Shown here in pieces: positions 1-7,331 of a stretch of DNA of 30,483 bases; within the stretch, counting starts at the first letter, position 1, and every line of letters begins with the position of its first letter. This DNA comes from an uncultured Oscillibacter sp. (GTDB lineage: Bacteria > Bacillota > Clostridia > Oscillospirales > Oscillospiraceae). Location of the stretch: assembly GCA_910584075.1 (NCBI GenBank), contig CAJTZI010000024.1:1-30483 (forward strand). Reading direction: 5' to 3'. The notes under the pieces are model-generated. The model was not told the origin of the DNA. It did not search any database and worked only from the letters and a program-made list of their open reading frames with translations. The position numbers and the translations under genes were made by a program.

Positions 1-40
1 AAAGGCAACCGCCGCCACTCATACAGAGAGGCGGCGGTTA
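1..40 (-). terminator. Terminator-like hairpin after the hcp remnant
   Basis: Arms AACCGCCGCC and GGCGGCGGTT lie just beyond the hcp-remnant stop when read on the minus strand, followed by GCCTTT at the window edge. It is shaped like an intrinsic terminator, but the U-tract is cut off by the end of the window. Confidence 0.6.
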
Positions 41-49
41 TAACCAGCA

Positions 50-445
50 TTATTTTAGCATTACCTCCAGGTCACTCTTCGGTGTTGTGATCGGCGCAAT
101 GTGATAATGCTCTACCAGATACTGTAACACATTGGACGACAGGAACGCCGGAAGTGTAGGCCCCAAGCGGATATTTTGGATTCCCAAGTGTAAAAGCGTC
201 AGCAGGATGCACACAGCCTTCTGCTCATACCAGGAAAGAACCATTGACAGCGGCAGATCATTTACACCACATGAAAAAGTCTCTGCCAGGGCCACAGCCA
301 CTTGGATGGCACTGTATGCGTCATTGCATTGTCCCATATCCATCAGGCGGGGAAGTCCGGCAACGGTGCCAAGATCCAGGTCATTGAACCGGTACTTGCC
401 ACAGGCAAGAGTAAGTACGATACTGTCAGGAGGTACATTACACTT
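50..445 (-). pseudogene. hcp: hcp remnant: C-terminal part of hybrid-cluster protein (hydroxylamine reductase)
   Basis: The frame is open from 445 down to the stop at 50 and encodes about 131 residues of the C-terminal end of Hcp, the Fe-S-O hybrid-cluster enzyme linked to NO and hydroxylamine detoxification. Family landmarks visible are LACGKYRFNDLDLG, MGQCNDAYSA and LPLSLVLSWYEQKA (here LPLSMVLSWYEQKA), plus GPTLPAFLS. A complete Hcp is about 530-550 residues, so three quarters is missing. Going upstream, an in-frame TGA sits at 446-448, and none of the three minus-strand frames beyond it looks like Hcp. This is therefore truncation at a junction, not one frameshift. A terminator-like hairpin follows, as expected for the 3' end of a real gene. 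Identity is near certain from the motifs; loss of function is inferred from the missing N-terminal Fe-S domain. Confidence 0.85.
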
Positions 446-507
446 TCATTGGGGAGATCGACTTGTCCCCGGAGTACAGCAAGTATGAGAAAGAGACAAC
501 CGCATGA
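427..507 (+). pseudogene. Possible C-terminal tail of a large serine recombinase (DUF4368-like)
   Basis: Immediately where Hcp similarity ends, the plus strand reads QEVHYTFIGEIDLSPEYSKY, then EKETTA and a stop at 505-507. From memory this resembles the last residues of TnpX-like large serine recombinases, whose C-terminal DUF4368 region usually has a 'QkveIhYnFIG' pattern. No recombinase catalytic domain is present anywhere in the window, so at most it is the last 26 codons. The match is short and could be chance. Its placement exactly at the truncation point of hcp is what makes it worth recording as an insertion or excision scar. Confidence 0.35.
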
Positions 508-527
508 CGCTCTCGCATCATGCGGTT
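498..527. terminator. Perfect 10-bp hairpin between recombinase tail and spoVAF 3' end
   Basis: AACCGCATGA (498-507) and TCATGCGGTT (518-527) are perfect inverted repeats with a 10-nt loop. The left arm includes the putative recombinase stop codon. On the minus strand a T-rich stretch (TTGTCTCTTTCTC) follows, so it may terminate the spoVAF transcript coming from 583. Confidence 0.45.
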
Positions 528-582
528 ATCTCCCGCCAGGAAAAGTTCTTTATCGGGGTTCCCCTTTTTCCGCTCCGGCTTT

Positions 583-2007
583 TCACGTATTATCCCGGCT
601 GATGGGCTCCCGGATAAAGAGCCGCCGCAGGGCCTTGCCGTTGAAAGGGAACAGCGGGTACAGATACCCTTTGCCCACCAGGGGCTTTGTGGTGGCCAGC
701 AGTACCAGGATGCCAAGAATTCCCAGAAAGAACCCCCATACATCAAACATGGCGGTGACCACCAGCAGTGCAACCCGGAGCAGTTTGAAGGCGTAGCCGA
801 TCTCGTAGCTGGGCTGGGCGAAGCTGGCCACGGACACGAAAGCCATATATACCAGCACCTCCGGCCCCAGCCACCCGGCCTGAACGGCAAAATCGCCCAG
901 AATCAGGGCTCCCAGCATGGAGAAGGAGTTAGAAAGGGAGTCCGGTGTGTTCAGGGAGGCCAGTTTCAGCACGTCAATCAGAAACTCCACCACCAGCAGC
1001 TGCCACAGCAGCGGCAGTGAGGCCGGCTCCGGCGAGGACAGGAAGTCCAGCCATCCCGGCAGGCGGTTGGGCTCACTGACCATCATATACCAGGCGGGCG
1101 TGATCAGCAGGGAGATGAGAAACACCGCGATCCGCAGCAGCCGCAGGTAGGTGCCGACTAGGGGAGGGAAATAGAACTCGTTGGCCTCCTGGGTGAAGTC
1201 AAAAAAGGTGGTGGGCAGGATCATCACAGAGGGGGAGTTGTCCACCATCAGGATGATATTGCCCTCCATGACGCAGGCGGCGGCGCTGTCCGGCCGCTCG
1301 GTGTACCGCACCTTGGGAAAAGGGTTGTACCACTGCTTCCGCTTGGGCCGGATAGCCTCCGCCACACTCTCCTGGGACATGACCAGGGAGTTGGCGTCGA
1401 TGGCGTTCAGCTTGGTCCGGAGCTCCGCCAGCAGTCCCGGGTCTGCCTTGTCATCCAGATAGCACAGCACCGCGTCCGTGCGGGACCGGCGGCCCACCTT
1501 CAGTCCCTCCATGGTGAGATGGGGGTCCCGGATGCGGCGGCGCAGCAGCGCCATGTTGGGCACCACCGCCTCCACAAAGCCGTCATGAGAGCCCCGCAGG
1601 ACCTTGCCGTCCGGCGGCTCTTCCACTCCCCGGCCGGGGTAGTTCTTGGCGTCGCACAGGGCCGCGCCGGAGAGACCCTCCACCAGCAGCAGCGTTTTGC
1701 CCAGCAGAACGGAGGTGACGATGTCCTCTCCGTCAAAGCTGACGTCCGTCTCCGAAAAGGTGATGAAGCGGTCGGCAAATTGCTGCATCTCTGTGAGACC
1801 GCCCAGATGCTCCTCCGTCAGCGACAGCCAGAAGGACCCCATCCGCTCCAGGATCTCATCCTTGCCGTAGCCGTCGATCACCCAGATCCTGGCTCGCCTG
1901 CCGCCGATGATGTAGTCTCTGCTGACCAGGTCGCAGCTGCGGCCAACGCCCAGCACATTGTTGAAGCGCCGTACATTTTCTCCGTAATTTTTTGAAAGAT
2001 CTTCCAT
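583..2007 (-). CDS. spoVAF: Stage V sporulation protein AF-like / GerA-family spore membrane protein
   Basis: The protein has 474 residues, as usual for GerA/SpoVAF A-subunits. A soluble N-terminal half (about 1-285) ends with VRYTERPDSAAACVMEGNII and MVDNSPSVMILPTTFFDFTQ, blocks typical of SpoVAF. About five hydrophobic segments follow between roughly 285 and 455 (for example LLRIAVFLISLLITPAWYMM and VALLVVTAMFDVWGFFLGIL). SpoVAF sits in the inner spore membrane and assists nutrient germination and dipicolinate-channel opening. Usually it ends the spoVA operon; here no other spoVA gene is adjacent, and it follows a ferredoxin gene behind a hairpin. ATG at 2005-2007 has GGAGGT 5 nt upstream. 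A sigma-G-like promoter lies just upstream. It could instead be a stand-alone GerA-type A subunit; the PSVMILPTTFFD block favours SpoVAF. Confidence 0.85.
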   Translation of the reverse strand: MEDLSKNYGENVRRFNNVLGVGRSCDLVSRDYIIGGRRARIWVIDGYGKDEILERMGSFWLSLTEEHLGGLTEMQQFADRFITFSETDVSFDGEDIVTSVLLGKTLLLVEGLSGAALCDAKNYPGRGVEEPPDGKVLRGSHDGFVEAVVPNMALLRRRIRDPHLTMEGLKVGRRSRTDAVLCYLDDKADPGLLAELRTKLNAIDANSLVMSQESVAEAIRPKRKQWYNPFPKVRYTERPDSAAACVMEGNIILMVDNSPSVMILPTTFFDFTQEANEFYFPPLVGTYLRLLRIAVFLISLLITPAWYMMVSEPNRLPGWLDFLSSPEPASLPLLWQLLVVEFLIDVLKLASLNTPDSLSNSFSMLGALILGDFAVQAGWLGPEVLVYMAFVSVASFAQPSYEIGYAFKLLRVALLVVTAMFDVWGFFLGILGILVLLATTKPLVGKGYLYPLFPFNGKALRRLFIREPISRDNT

Positions 2008-2028
2008 GTGCCACCTCCGTTGTGGAGG

Positions 2029-2058
2029 TAGTATGCGCAGTACAGGATGTAATATCCG
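2029..2058 (-). promoter_or_regulatory. Sigma-G/sigma-F-type promoter of the spoVAF-like gene
   Basis: On the minus strand the -10 is CATACTA (2029-2035), an exact match to the forespore CATAHTA consensus. A weaker -35 CGGATA (2053-2058) lies 17 bp upstream. Transcription would begin near 2022, leaving a very short leader that carries GGAGGT. Forespore expression of spoVA genes by sigma G is established in Bacillus; use here is inferred. Confidence 0.55.
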
Positions 2059-2077
2059 GAAAGCAGGGCAAATGAGC

Positions 2078-2100
2078 GGGGGGCCGGAAATCCGGCCCCC
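2078..2100 (-). terminator. GC-rich hairpin between ferredoxin and spoVAF
   Basis: The arms GGGGGCCGG and CCGGCCCCC close over a 4-nt AT loop just past the ferredoxin stop. The following bases on the minus strand (GCTCATTTG) are a poor U-tract, so it may only attenuate. It separates ferredoxin transcription from the sporulation promoter. Confidence 0.6.
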
Positions 2101-2106
2101 GCTGGG

Positions 2107-2289
2107 TCACTCCCCGATGCTGATGGCGTTGACAGGGCAGCCGTCCCGGGCCTCCTGGGCACTGGCCAGCTGGTTTTCAGGGATCTCGCCGCCGTGAGCC
2201 AGACCGTCGTCACCCATGGTAAAGCACACGGGACAGGTGCCGGCACACAGGCCGCAGCCGATGCAGTTTTCATTGACTGTCGCGTTCAT
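2107..2289 (-). CDS. Small single-cluster ferredoxin
   Basis: This is a 60-residue cytoplasmic electron carrier. Cysteines 9, 12 and 15 (CIGCGLC) together with Cys51 in DGCPVNAI fit the ligand set of a one-cluster [4Fe-4S] ferredoxin. Cys19 and Cys22 in AGTCPVC are extra, and Cys19 occupies the position that often forms a disulfide or supports a second cluster in relatives. The region between the two cysteine groups is acidic, as usual. Start ATG at 2287-2289 is preceded by GAGGAGG. The partner redox enzyme cannot be told from context; the neighbours are a spore gene and an RNA-like unit. Confidence 0.9.
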   Translation of the reverse strand: MNATVNENCIGCGLCAGTCPVCFTMGDDGLAHGGEIPENQLASAQEARDGCPVNAISIGE

Positions 2290-2313
2290 GAAAAGCCTCC
2301 TCTTGTTGATTCC

Positions 2314-2393
2314 GCTCCCAGTCCGGCGCGGGCCGCGCTGGGAGCGTGCCTGTTCTCAGACAGCCCTATTATCTCTCCTTTTTCCGCTTTCAA
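2314..2393 (-). promoter_or_regulatory. Ferredoxin promoter candidate and leader hairpin
   Basis: On the minus strand TTGAAA (2388-2393) and TAATAG (2366-2371) are separated by 16 bp. The leader then contains a hairpin with arms GCTCCCAG and CTGGGAGC (2314-2321 with 2338-2345) before the ribosome site. The promoter is moderate; the hairpin is exact. Confidence 0.4.
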
Positions 2394-2490
2394 ACCGAAA
2401 CGACAGGCGGTGAGGTAAACGGTTGCTTATGCAGATTGCATTTTTGGGATGAGGAGAATTTGGTAAAAATGTTGAAATTGCATAAAAGCA

Positions 2491-2519
2491 TTGACAAACA
2501 GAAAAAAATATTGTACAGT
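2491..2519 (+). promoter_or_regulatory. Near-consensus housekeeping promoter of the candidate RNA
   Basis: TTGACA (2491-2496), exactly 17 bp, then TACAGT (2514-2519), in an A/T-rich stretch. It is one of the best promoters in the window, yet it is followed by no intact coding gene. Transcription would begin around 2526. Confidence 0.75.
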
Positions 2520-2525
2520 ATAGAC

Positions 2526-2877
2526 ACAGGAAAGGAGTGAGTCCCATGGGCTAGGTAAGTCCAAGAGATTCCCAAATTCCCGCGCCGTTCGGAATCGCGA
2601 GCATTCTCAGTAACCGCGCAAACTCCGGAAGATCCCCAAAGACGAAACACACTCACTATGCTGAGCAGCACGAGACAGACTGTTTTGGAAAAATCCAGGG
2701 CAATGATCTGCGTGTACCGCTGTTTTATGGATTGGAGCATATCCCTGAGTTTCCTTCCCCAGTATTCCCGGCATCCGAACGGTAATTTCAAAGCAATCTG
2801 GAGGTAGACAAATTGGAAAATCCGATCCACGTGTAAGCCCCCCATTCGCCGCTGGAGCGAGTGGGGGGTTGTGTTTT
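2526..2877 (+). ncRNA. Candidate free-standing structured RNA of about 350 nt
   Basis: The unit runs from the strong promoter to a strong intrinsic terminator at 2838-2877. It has a perfect 7-bp long-range pairing AGTGAGT (2536-2542) with ACTCACT near 2653-2659. Local hairpins include CGCG-CCG-TT-CGG-AAT-CGCG near 2581-2597, TGGA/TCCA near 2688-2698 and GGAT/ATCC near 2734-2749. An AAAGGAG precedes ATG GGC TAG, which would make only Met-Gly. After that TAG the frame stays open to a stop at 2783-2785, so a recoded or broken small gene is the alternative. It is not tmRNA, RNase P RNA or SRP RNA by their familiar conserved ends. The raiA-type RNAs of Firmicutes have a similar free-standing habit, but I cannot confirm that family from memory. 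Confidence is for a transcribed noncoding unit, not for a family. Confidence 0.6.
2838..2877 (+). terminator. Strong intrinsic terminator of the candidate RNA
   Basis: A 12-bp stem pairs CCCCCCATTCGC (2838-2849) with GCGAGTGGGGGG (2857-2868), one G-T wobble, followed by TTGTGTTTT. It closes the transcript begun at about 2526. Confidence 0.85.
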
Positions 2878-2952
2878 GCCCTTTGGATGGGCCGCCGCAG
2901 AGGCAGCACGGGCCGGAGCTCTTTCCGGTCCGGTATTTTTTAGCATAAAAGG

Positions 2953-2983
2953 AAGGCGCGGCGAATTTTATCCGCCGCGCCTT
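2953..2983 (-). terminator. Intrinsic terminator of gap
   Basis: The 11-bp arms AAGGCGCGGCG and CGCCGCGCCTT flank an AT-rich loop. On the minus strand TCCTTTT follows, directly downstream of the gap stop codon. Confidence 0.85.
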
Positions 2984-3007
2984 TCAAACAGAAGAGATTG
3001 GAAAGAA

Positions 3008-4021
3008 TTACTTATTGTCAACAGAGAACATATAGGCGATCAGCTCCACCATCTTGTTGGCGTAGCCGCACTCGTTGTCGTACCAGGAGACGACCTTCAC
3101 AAAGGTATCGGTCAGAGAGAGGCCGGCCTTCTTGTCGAAGATGGAGGTGCGGGAGTCGCCCAGGAAGTCAGAGGAGACAACGTCCTCGTCGGTGTAGCCC
3201 AGAACACCCTTCAGCTCACCCTCAGAGGCCTCCTTCATGGCCTTGCAGATGTCCTCGTAGGTGGCGGGCTTCGCCAGCTTGGCGGTCAGGTCCACCACGG
3301 ACACGTCCAGAGTGGGGACGCGCATGGAGATGCCGGTCAGCTTGCCGTTCAGCTCGGGAATGACCTTGCCCACGGCCTTGGCGGCGCCGGTGGAGGAGGG
3401 GATGATATTGCCGGTGGCGGCACGGCCGCCGCGCCAATCCTTCATGGAGGCGCCGTCCAGCAGCTTCTGGGTGGGGGTGACGGAGTGGACGGTAGTCATC
3501 AGGCCCTCCACAATGCCGAACTTCTCGTTCAGGACCTTGGCGATGGGAGCCAGGCAGTTGGTGGTGCAGGAGGCGTTGGACACGAAGGTCATGTCGGAGG
3601 TGTACTTCTGATTGTTGACGCCCATGACGAACATGGGGGTGTCGTCCTTGGAGGGGGCGCCCATGATGACGTGCTTGGCGCCGGCGTCGATGTGGCCCTG
3701 GCACTTGCTCTTCTCCAGATGCTGGCCGGTGCACTCGCAGATATACTCGGCGCCCACGCTGGCCCAGGGGATGTCGCTGACTTCCTTGGCGGTGAAGACC
3801 TTGAACTCCTTGCCGTCCACCACCAGGGCGTCGGCGGTGTAGGAGACCTCACCGGGGAACTTGCCGTGGACGGAGTCATACTTCAGCATATAGGCCATAT
3901 ACTCGGGGTTCATGAAGGGGTCGTTCAGGCCCACAACTTCTACGTCATCCCGCTTCAGGGCGGCGCGGAACACGATGCGGCCGATGCGGCCGAAACCATT
4001 GATACCAATCTTAGCTTTCAT
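3008..4021 (-). CDS. gap: Glyceraldehyde-3-phosphate dehydrogenase (NAD-dependent, glycolytic type)
   Basis: The enzyme interconverts glyceraldehyde-3-phosphate, phosphate and NAD with 1,3-bisphosphoglycerate in cytoplasmic glycolysis. The 337-residue length is standard. The N-terminal Rossmann motif is INGFGRIGR (7-15). The acidic Asp34 in GLNDPF favours NAD over NADP. SNASCTTNC places the catalytic thiol at Cys152, and His178 lies in TTVHSVTPTQ; that loop more often reads TVHAYTATQ, a mild variation. The C-terminal WYDNECGYANKMVELI is typical. ATG at 4019-4021 has AAGGAG upstream. It is transcribed alone, divergently from a LacI-type regulator whose promoter shares an operator-like motif with the gap leader, so control by that regulator is likely but inferred. 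Confidence 0.97.
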   Translation of the reverse strand: MKAKIGINGFGRIGRIVFRAALKRDDVEVVGLNDPFMNPEYMAYMLKYDSVHGKFPGEVSYTADALVVDGKEFKVFTAKEVSDIPWASVGAEYICECTGQHLEKSKCQGHIDAGAKHVIMGAPSKDDTPMFVMGVNNQKYTSDMTFVSNASCTTNCLAPIAKVLNEKFGIVEGLMTTVHSVTPTQKLLDGASMKDWRGGRAATGNIIPSSTGAAKAVGKVIPELNGKLTGISMRVPTLDVSVVDLTAKLAKPATYEDICKAMKEASEGELKGVLGYTDEDVVSSDFLGDSRTSIFDKKAGLSLTDTFVKVVSWYDNECGYANKMVELIAYMFSVDNK

Positions 4022-4078
4022 TGATCTTTACTCCTTTTTATAAATAATAAACTGATTGAGATGGCTGAAATGTCGAAA

Positions 4079-4092
4079 CGTTTGCGTAAACG
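4079..4092 (-). promoter_or_regulatory. LacI-type operator in the gap leader
   Basis: CGTTTGCGTAAACG is a 14-bp palindrome with one mismatch and the central CpG typical of LacI/GalR operators. It lies about 20-33 nt inside the predicted gap transcript, where a bound repressor could act as a roadblock. The core TTTGCGTAA recurs in the promoter of the adjacent regulator. A weaker inverted pair CGATT/AATCG follows at 4091-4105. Confidence 0.6.
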
Positions 4093-4118
4093 ATTTGCCT
4101 AATCGATTTTCCAGGAGT

Positions 4119-4147
4119 ATCGTACCACACTGTCAGCTTTTTGACAA
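4119..4147 (-). promoter_or_regulatory. Promoter of gap
   Basis: On the minus strand TTGTCA (4142-4147), 17 bp and TACGAT (4119-4124) form a good sigma-A promoter. It leaves a leader of about 90 nt before the gap start, containing the 4079-4092 operator. Confidence 0.6.
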
Positions 4148-4185
4148 TTGTCATTTCAAATAACAATCACCTGCCGTGGTTGTTA
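4142..4185. repeat. Two inverted repeats at and upstream of the gap -35 element
   Basis: TGACAATTGTCA (4142-4153) is a perfect 12-bp palindrome overlapping the -35. TAACAATCAC (4161-4170) and GTGGTTGTTA (4176-4185) are 10-bp inverted arms with one mismatch and a 5-bp spacer. Both look like protein-binding sites; the protein is unknown. Confidence 0.5.
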
Positions 4186-4244
4186 ATTTTTGATAATAAA
4201 ATCTCAAAAAATATGGGGTTTGAGGAAAAAGCGTGGGAAAAAAC

Positions 4245-4273
4245 TTGACGAAAAACGGGGAGTACCCTATACT
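4245..4273 (+). promoter_or_regulatory. Promoter of the LacI-type regulator
   Basis: TTGACG (4245-4250), 17 bp and TATACT (4268-4273). The predicted start of transcription, near 4280, falls directly before the first operator-like repeat. It also argues against the upstream in-frame ATG at 4279 as the translation start. Confidence 0.75.
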
Positions 4274-4282
4274 GTTAAATGA

Positions 4283-4324
4283 TTACGCAAATTGTATTAC
4301 GCAAAGGAAGCGAACTTTGCGCAA
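4283..4324 (+). promoter_or_regulatory. Three operator-like repeats between the lacI-type promoter and its start codon
   Basis: TTACGCAAA occurs at 4283-4291 and 4297-4305, 14 bp apart, and the palindrome TTTGCGCAA lies at 4316-4324, just before the AAGGAG ribosome site. The first two are the reverse complement of the TTTGCGTAA core in the gap operator. The arrangement suggests autorepression plus shared control of gap. Confidence 0.6.
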
Positions 4325-4335
4325 GGAGAGGCAAT

Positions 4336-5349
4336 ATGAAAGTGACCATCAGCGATGTGGCCCGGCTGGCGGGGGTGTCCACCGCCACGGTGTCCCACAC
4401 GATCAACAATACGCGCTACGTCTCCGGTGAGACCAAGGAGAAGGTCTATCAGGCCATCGCGGAGCTGGGCTATACGCCGGACGCCTCCGCCCGCAGCTTC
4501 CGCACGGGCAAGAAAAAGACCATCGGCTTTATCGTGCCGGATATCTCCAACAAGTTTTTTGCCACCATGATCGAGGCGGTGGAGCACCAGCTCTCCGCCC
4601 GGGGCTACCACCTGATCATCGCCAACACCAAGGAGAACATGGAGCGGGAGGAGAACACTATCCGTCTTTTGACCGCGGGACTGGTGGACGGGCTGCTGAT
4701 CGCCAGCACCATCGACGACTTCGCCCGTTTTGACAGCCTGATCCCCGCCGGCTTCCCGGTGGTGCTGGTGGACCGCACCTTTGAGGAGAAGAAATACTCC
4801 TCTATCTGCGTGTCCAACTTCCAGCCCATCTACCGCAGCGTCTGCCGTCTGGCGGGGAAGGGTGTCCGCCGGGTGGGCATCATCGGGGGCCTGCCGCGCC
4901 TGTCCACCACCAAAGAGCGGATCTTCGCCTACCAGCAGGCCGTGGCGGACTGCGGCCTGGAGCAGGAGGAGGGGCTCATTCAGTACGGCGACTCCATGGA
5001 AAACAGCGCCCGGGTCTGCCTGGAGACCTTGCTGGAGCGAAAATGCGACGCTCTGATCGTCTGCCAGGGCCTGATGTCTCTGGAGACCATCAGCTACCTG
5101 AACCTGAAAAATATCCGGCTGGCCGAGGACATCGATCTGGTCAGCTTCGTAGATTATGATTACGATTTTTATCAGCTTTATTCCGGCCGAATGGACTCCA
5201 TTATCCAGCCGGTGGAGGAGCTGGGGGCCGCCGCGGGGGAGCAGATTCTGCGGCGGGTGGAGGAGCCGGAGGCGCCGGTGTTTGAAAAGGTGCTGACCTC
5301 CGCCTACAAGCCCTGCGACCTGTCCAACCAGAGCCGCTCAGACCGCTGA
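4336..5349 (+). CDS. LacI/GalR-family transcriptional regulator
   Basis: The DNA-binding domain occupies residues 1-60: VTISDVARLAGVSTATVSHT is the helix-turn-helix, and the hinge region runs through YTPDASARSFRTG. A periplasmic-binding-protein-like effector domain follows (KKTIGFIVPDISNKFFATMI to the end), which normally binds a sugar or a metabolite. The length, 337 residues, is standard. I chose ATG at 4336 because AAGGAGAGG lies just upstream and the homology starts here; an in-frame ATG at 4279 lies at or before the predicted transcription start. Neighbours suggest a regulator of central carbon flux: it diverges from gap and is followed 35 bp later by fumC, likely co-transcribed. The effector is unknown. 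CcpA-type function is not supported beyond family membership. Confidence 0.92.
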   Translation: MKVTISDVARLAGVSTATVSHTINNTRYVSGETKEKVYQAIAELGYTPDASARSFRTGKKKTIGFIVPDISNKFFATMIEAVEHQLSARGYHLIIANTKENMEREENTIRLLTAGLVDGLLIASTIDDFARFDSLIPAGFPVVLVDRTFEEKKYSSICVSNFQPIYRSVCRLAGKGVRRVGIIGGLPRLSTTKERIFAYQQAVADCGLEQEEGLIQYGDSMENSARVCLETLLERKCDALIVCQGLMSLETISYLNLKNIRLAEDIDLVSFVDYDYDFYQLYSGRMDSIIQPVEELGAAAGEQILRRVEEPEAPVFEKVLTSAYKPCDLSNQSRSDR

Positions 5350-5384
5350 GGGCCGAATTCACGTTGATATTGGGGGAGTTTTGC

Positions 5385-6743
<1,359 letters not shown>

Positions 6744-6748
6744 ATATT

Positions 6749-6787
6749 AAAAGGAGTGAGGACATGCCGCCCCCACTCCTCTTTTTT
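6749..6787 (+). terminator. Terminator of fumC
   Basis: AGGAGTG (6752-6758) pairs with CACTCCT (6774-6780), with additional G-C pairs inside, and CTTTTTT follows. It directly follows the fumC stop and sits inside the reading frame of the opposing XRE remnant. Confidence 0.8.
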
Positions 6788-7099
6788 GCGCGGGACGCGC
6801 TGGTCGGTGAGCCCCGCAAGATAGTCCAGGCTGGTATGGTGAAGGTCCGCAATGCCGCAAATTACCTCCAGCGGAATGTCGAACATTCCGCGCTCATAGT
6901 TGGAATAGGCGCTGCGGCTGGTTTGCAGCAGCGCCGCTATTTCCCGCTGTGTCAGACAGCGGTCCACCCGCAGTTCCCGGATGCGAGGCAAAAATTTTTA
7001 ACGAAGCATGCGACAAAATTTGCCGAAAAGACGTGCGCGTGGGCTTATGTGAACAGGCCCCAGATGTCAAGCTCTTTTCAAAAAAGATTTTGATGGTAC

Positions 7100-7118
7100 T
7101 ATATTGTCATTAAGACAA
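7100..7118 (+). promoter_or_regulatory. -10 element and operator-like repeat of the Arc-like gene
   Basis: TATATT (7100-7105) is a plausible -10; no convincing -35 is visible. TTGTC-ATTAA-GACAA (7104-7118) is an inverted repeat over the expected start of transcription. Arc-type repressors commonly regulate themselves from such sites. Confidence 0.4.
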
Positions 7119-7133
7119 CAAGGAGGTAACATT

Positions 7134-7331
7134 ATTCCGTCAGATTTGCCGCAGTATACGTTGCGAATTTCCAAAAACACCATGGAAAAGCTCAGATACA
7201 TTGCGGAGCGAAGCGGACGTTCCGCAAATAAGGAGATTGAGCAGTTGATTTTAGCCCATATCGAGAAATGGGAGAGGGAACATGGACCCATTATCTTCGA
7301 TGATGGTTTTGTTCCCAGATCCCGGTCATAA
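7134..7331 (+). CDS. Arc-like ribbon-helix-helix DNA-binding protein
   Basis: The sequence LPQYTLRISKNTMEKLRYIA, ERSGRSANKEIEQLILAHIE matches the Arc/MetJ ribbon-helix-helix fold: a beta strand that reads the DNA groove, then two helices with GRSANKEIEQLI resembling Arc's GRSVNSEIYQRV. It would bind DNA as a dimer. About 65 residues is normal. The start is uncertain. AGGAGGT ends at 7127, and the best-spaced codon is ATT at 7134, with no ATG in range. TTG at 7146 is too far, and TTG at 7104 overlaps the predicted -10. I use the ATT, a rare initiation codon known from infC. No toxin gene follows, so an orphan antitoxin or small repressor is possible. Confidence 0.7.
   Translation: MPSDLPQYTLRISKNTMEKLRYIAERSGRSANKEIEQLILAHIEKWEREHGPIIFDDGFVPRSRS

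Noticed and set aside
2546..2785. Pyrrolysine-type reading of the TAG in the orphan unit
   Set aside because: No pyl genes or methylamine methyltransferase context is visible, and the peptide shows no conserved features.
2390..2909. Minus-strand frames across the orphan unit (100-150 codons)
   Set aside because: They lack ribosome sites, cross the promoter and terminator of the plus-strand unit, and show no family features.
2861..4024. 387-codon plus-strand frame opposite gap
   Set aside because: Gly/His/Val repeats caused by the codon pattern of gap on the other strand.
4279..4335. Start of the LacI-type regulator at ATG 4279
   Set aside because: It lies at or before the predicted transcription start, has no ribosome site, and relatives begin at the helix-turn-helix.
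5364..5384. TTG start for fumC
   Set aside because: The GGGGGAG ribosome site lies after it; ATG 5385 fits.
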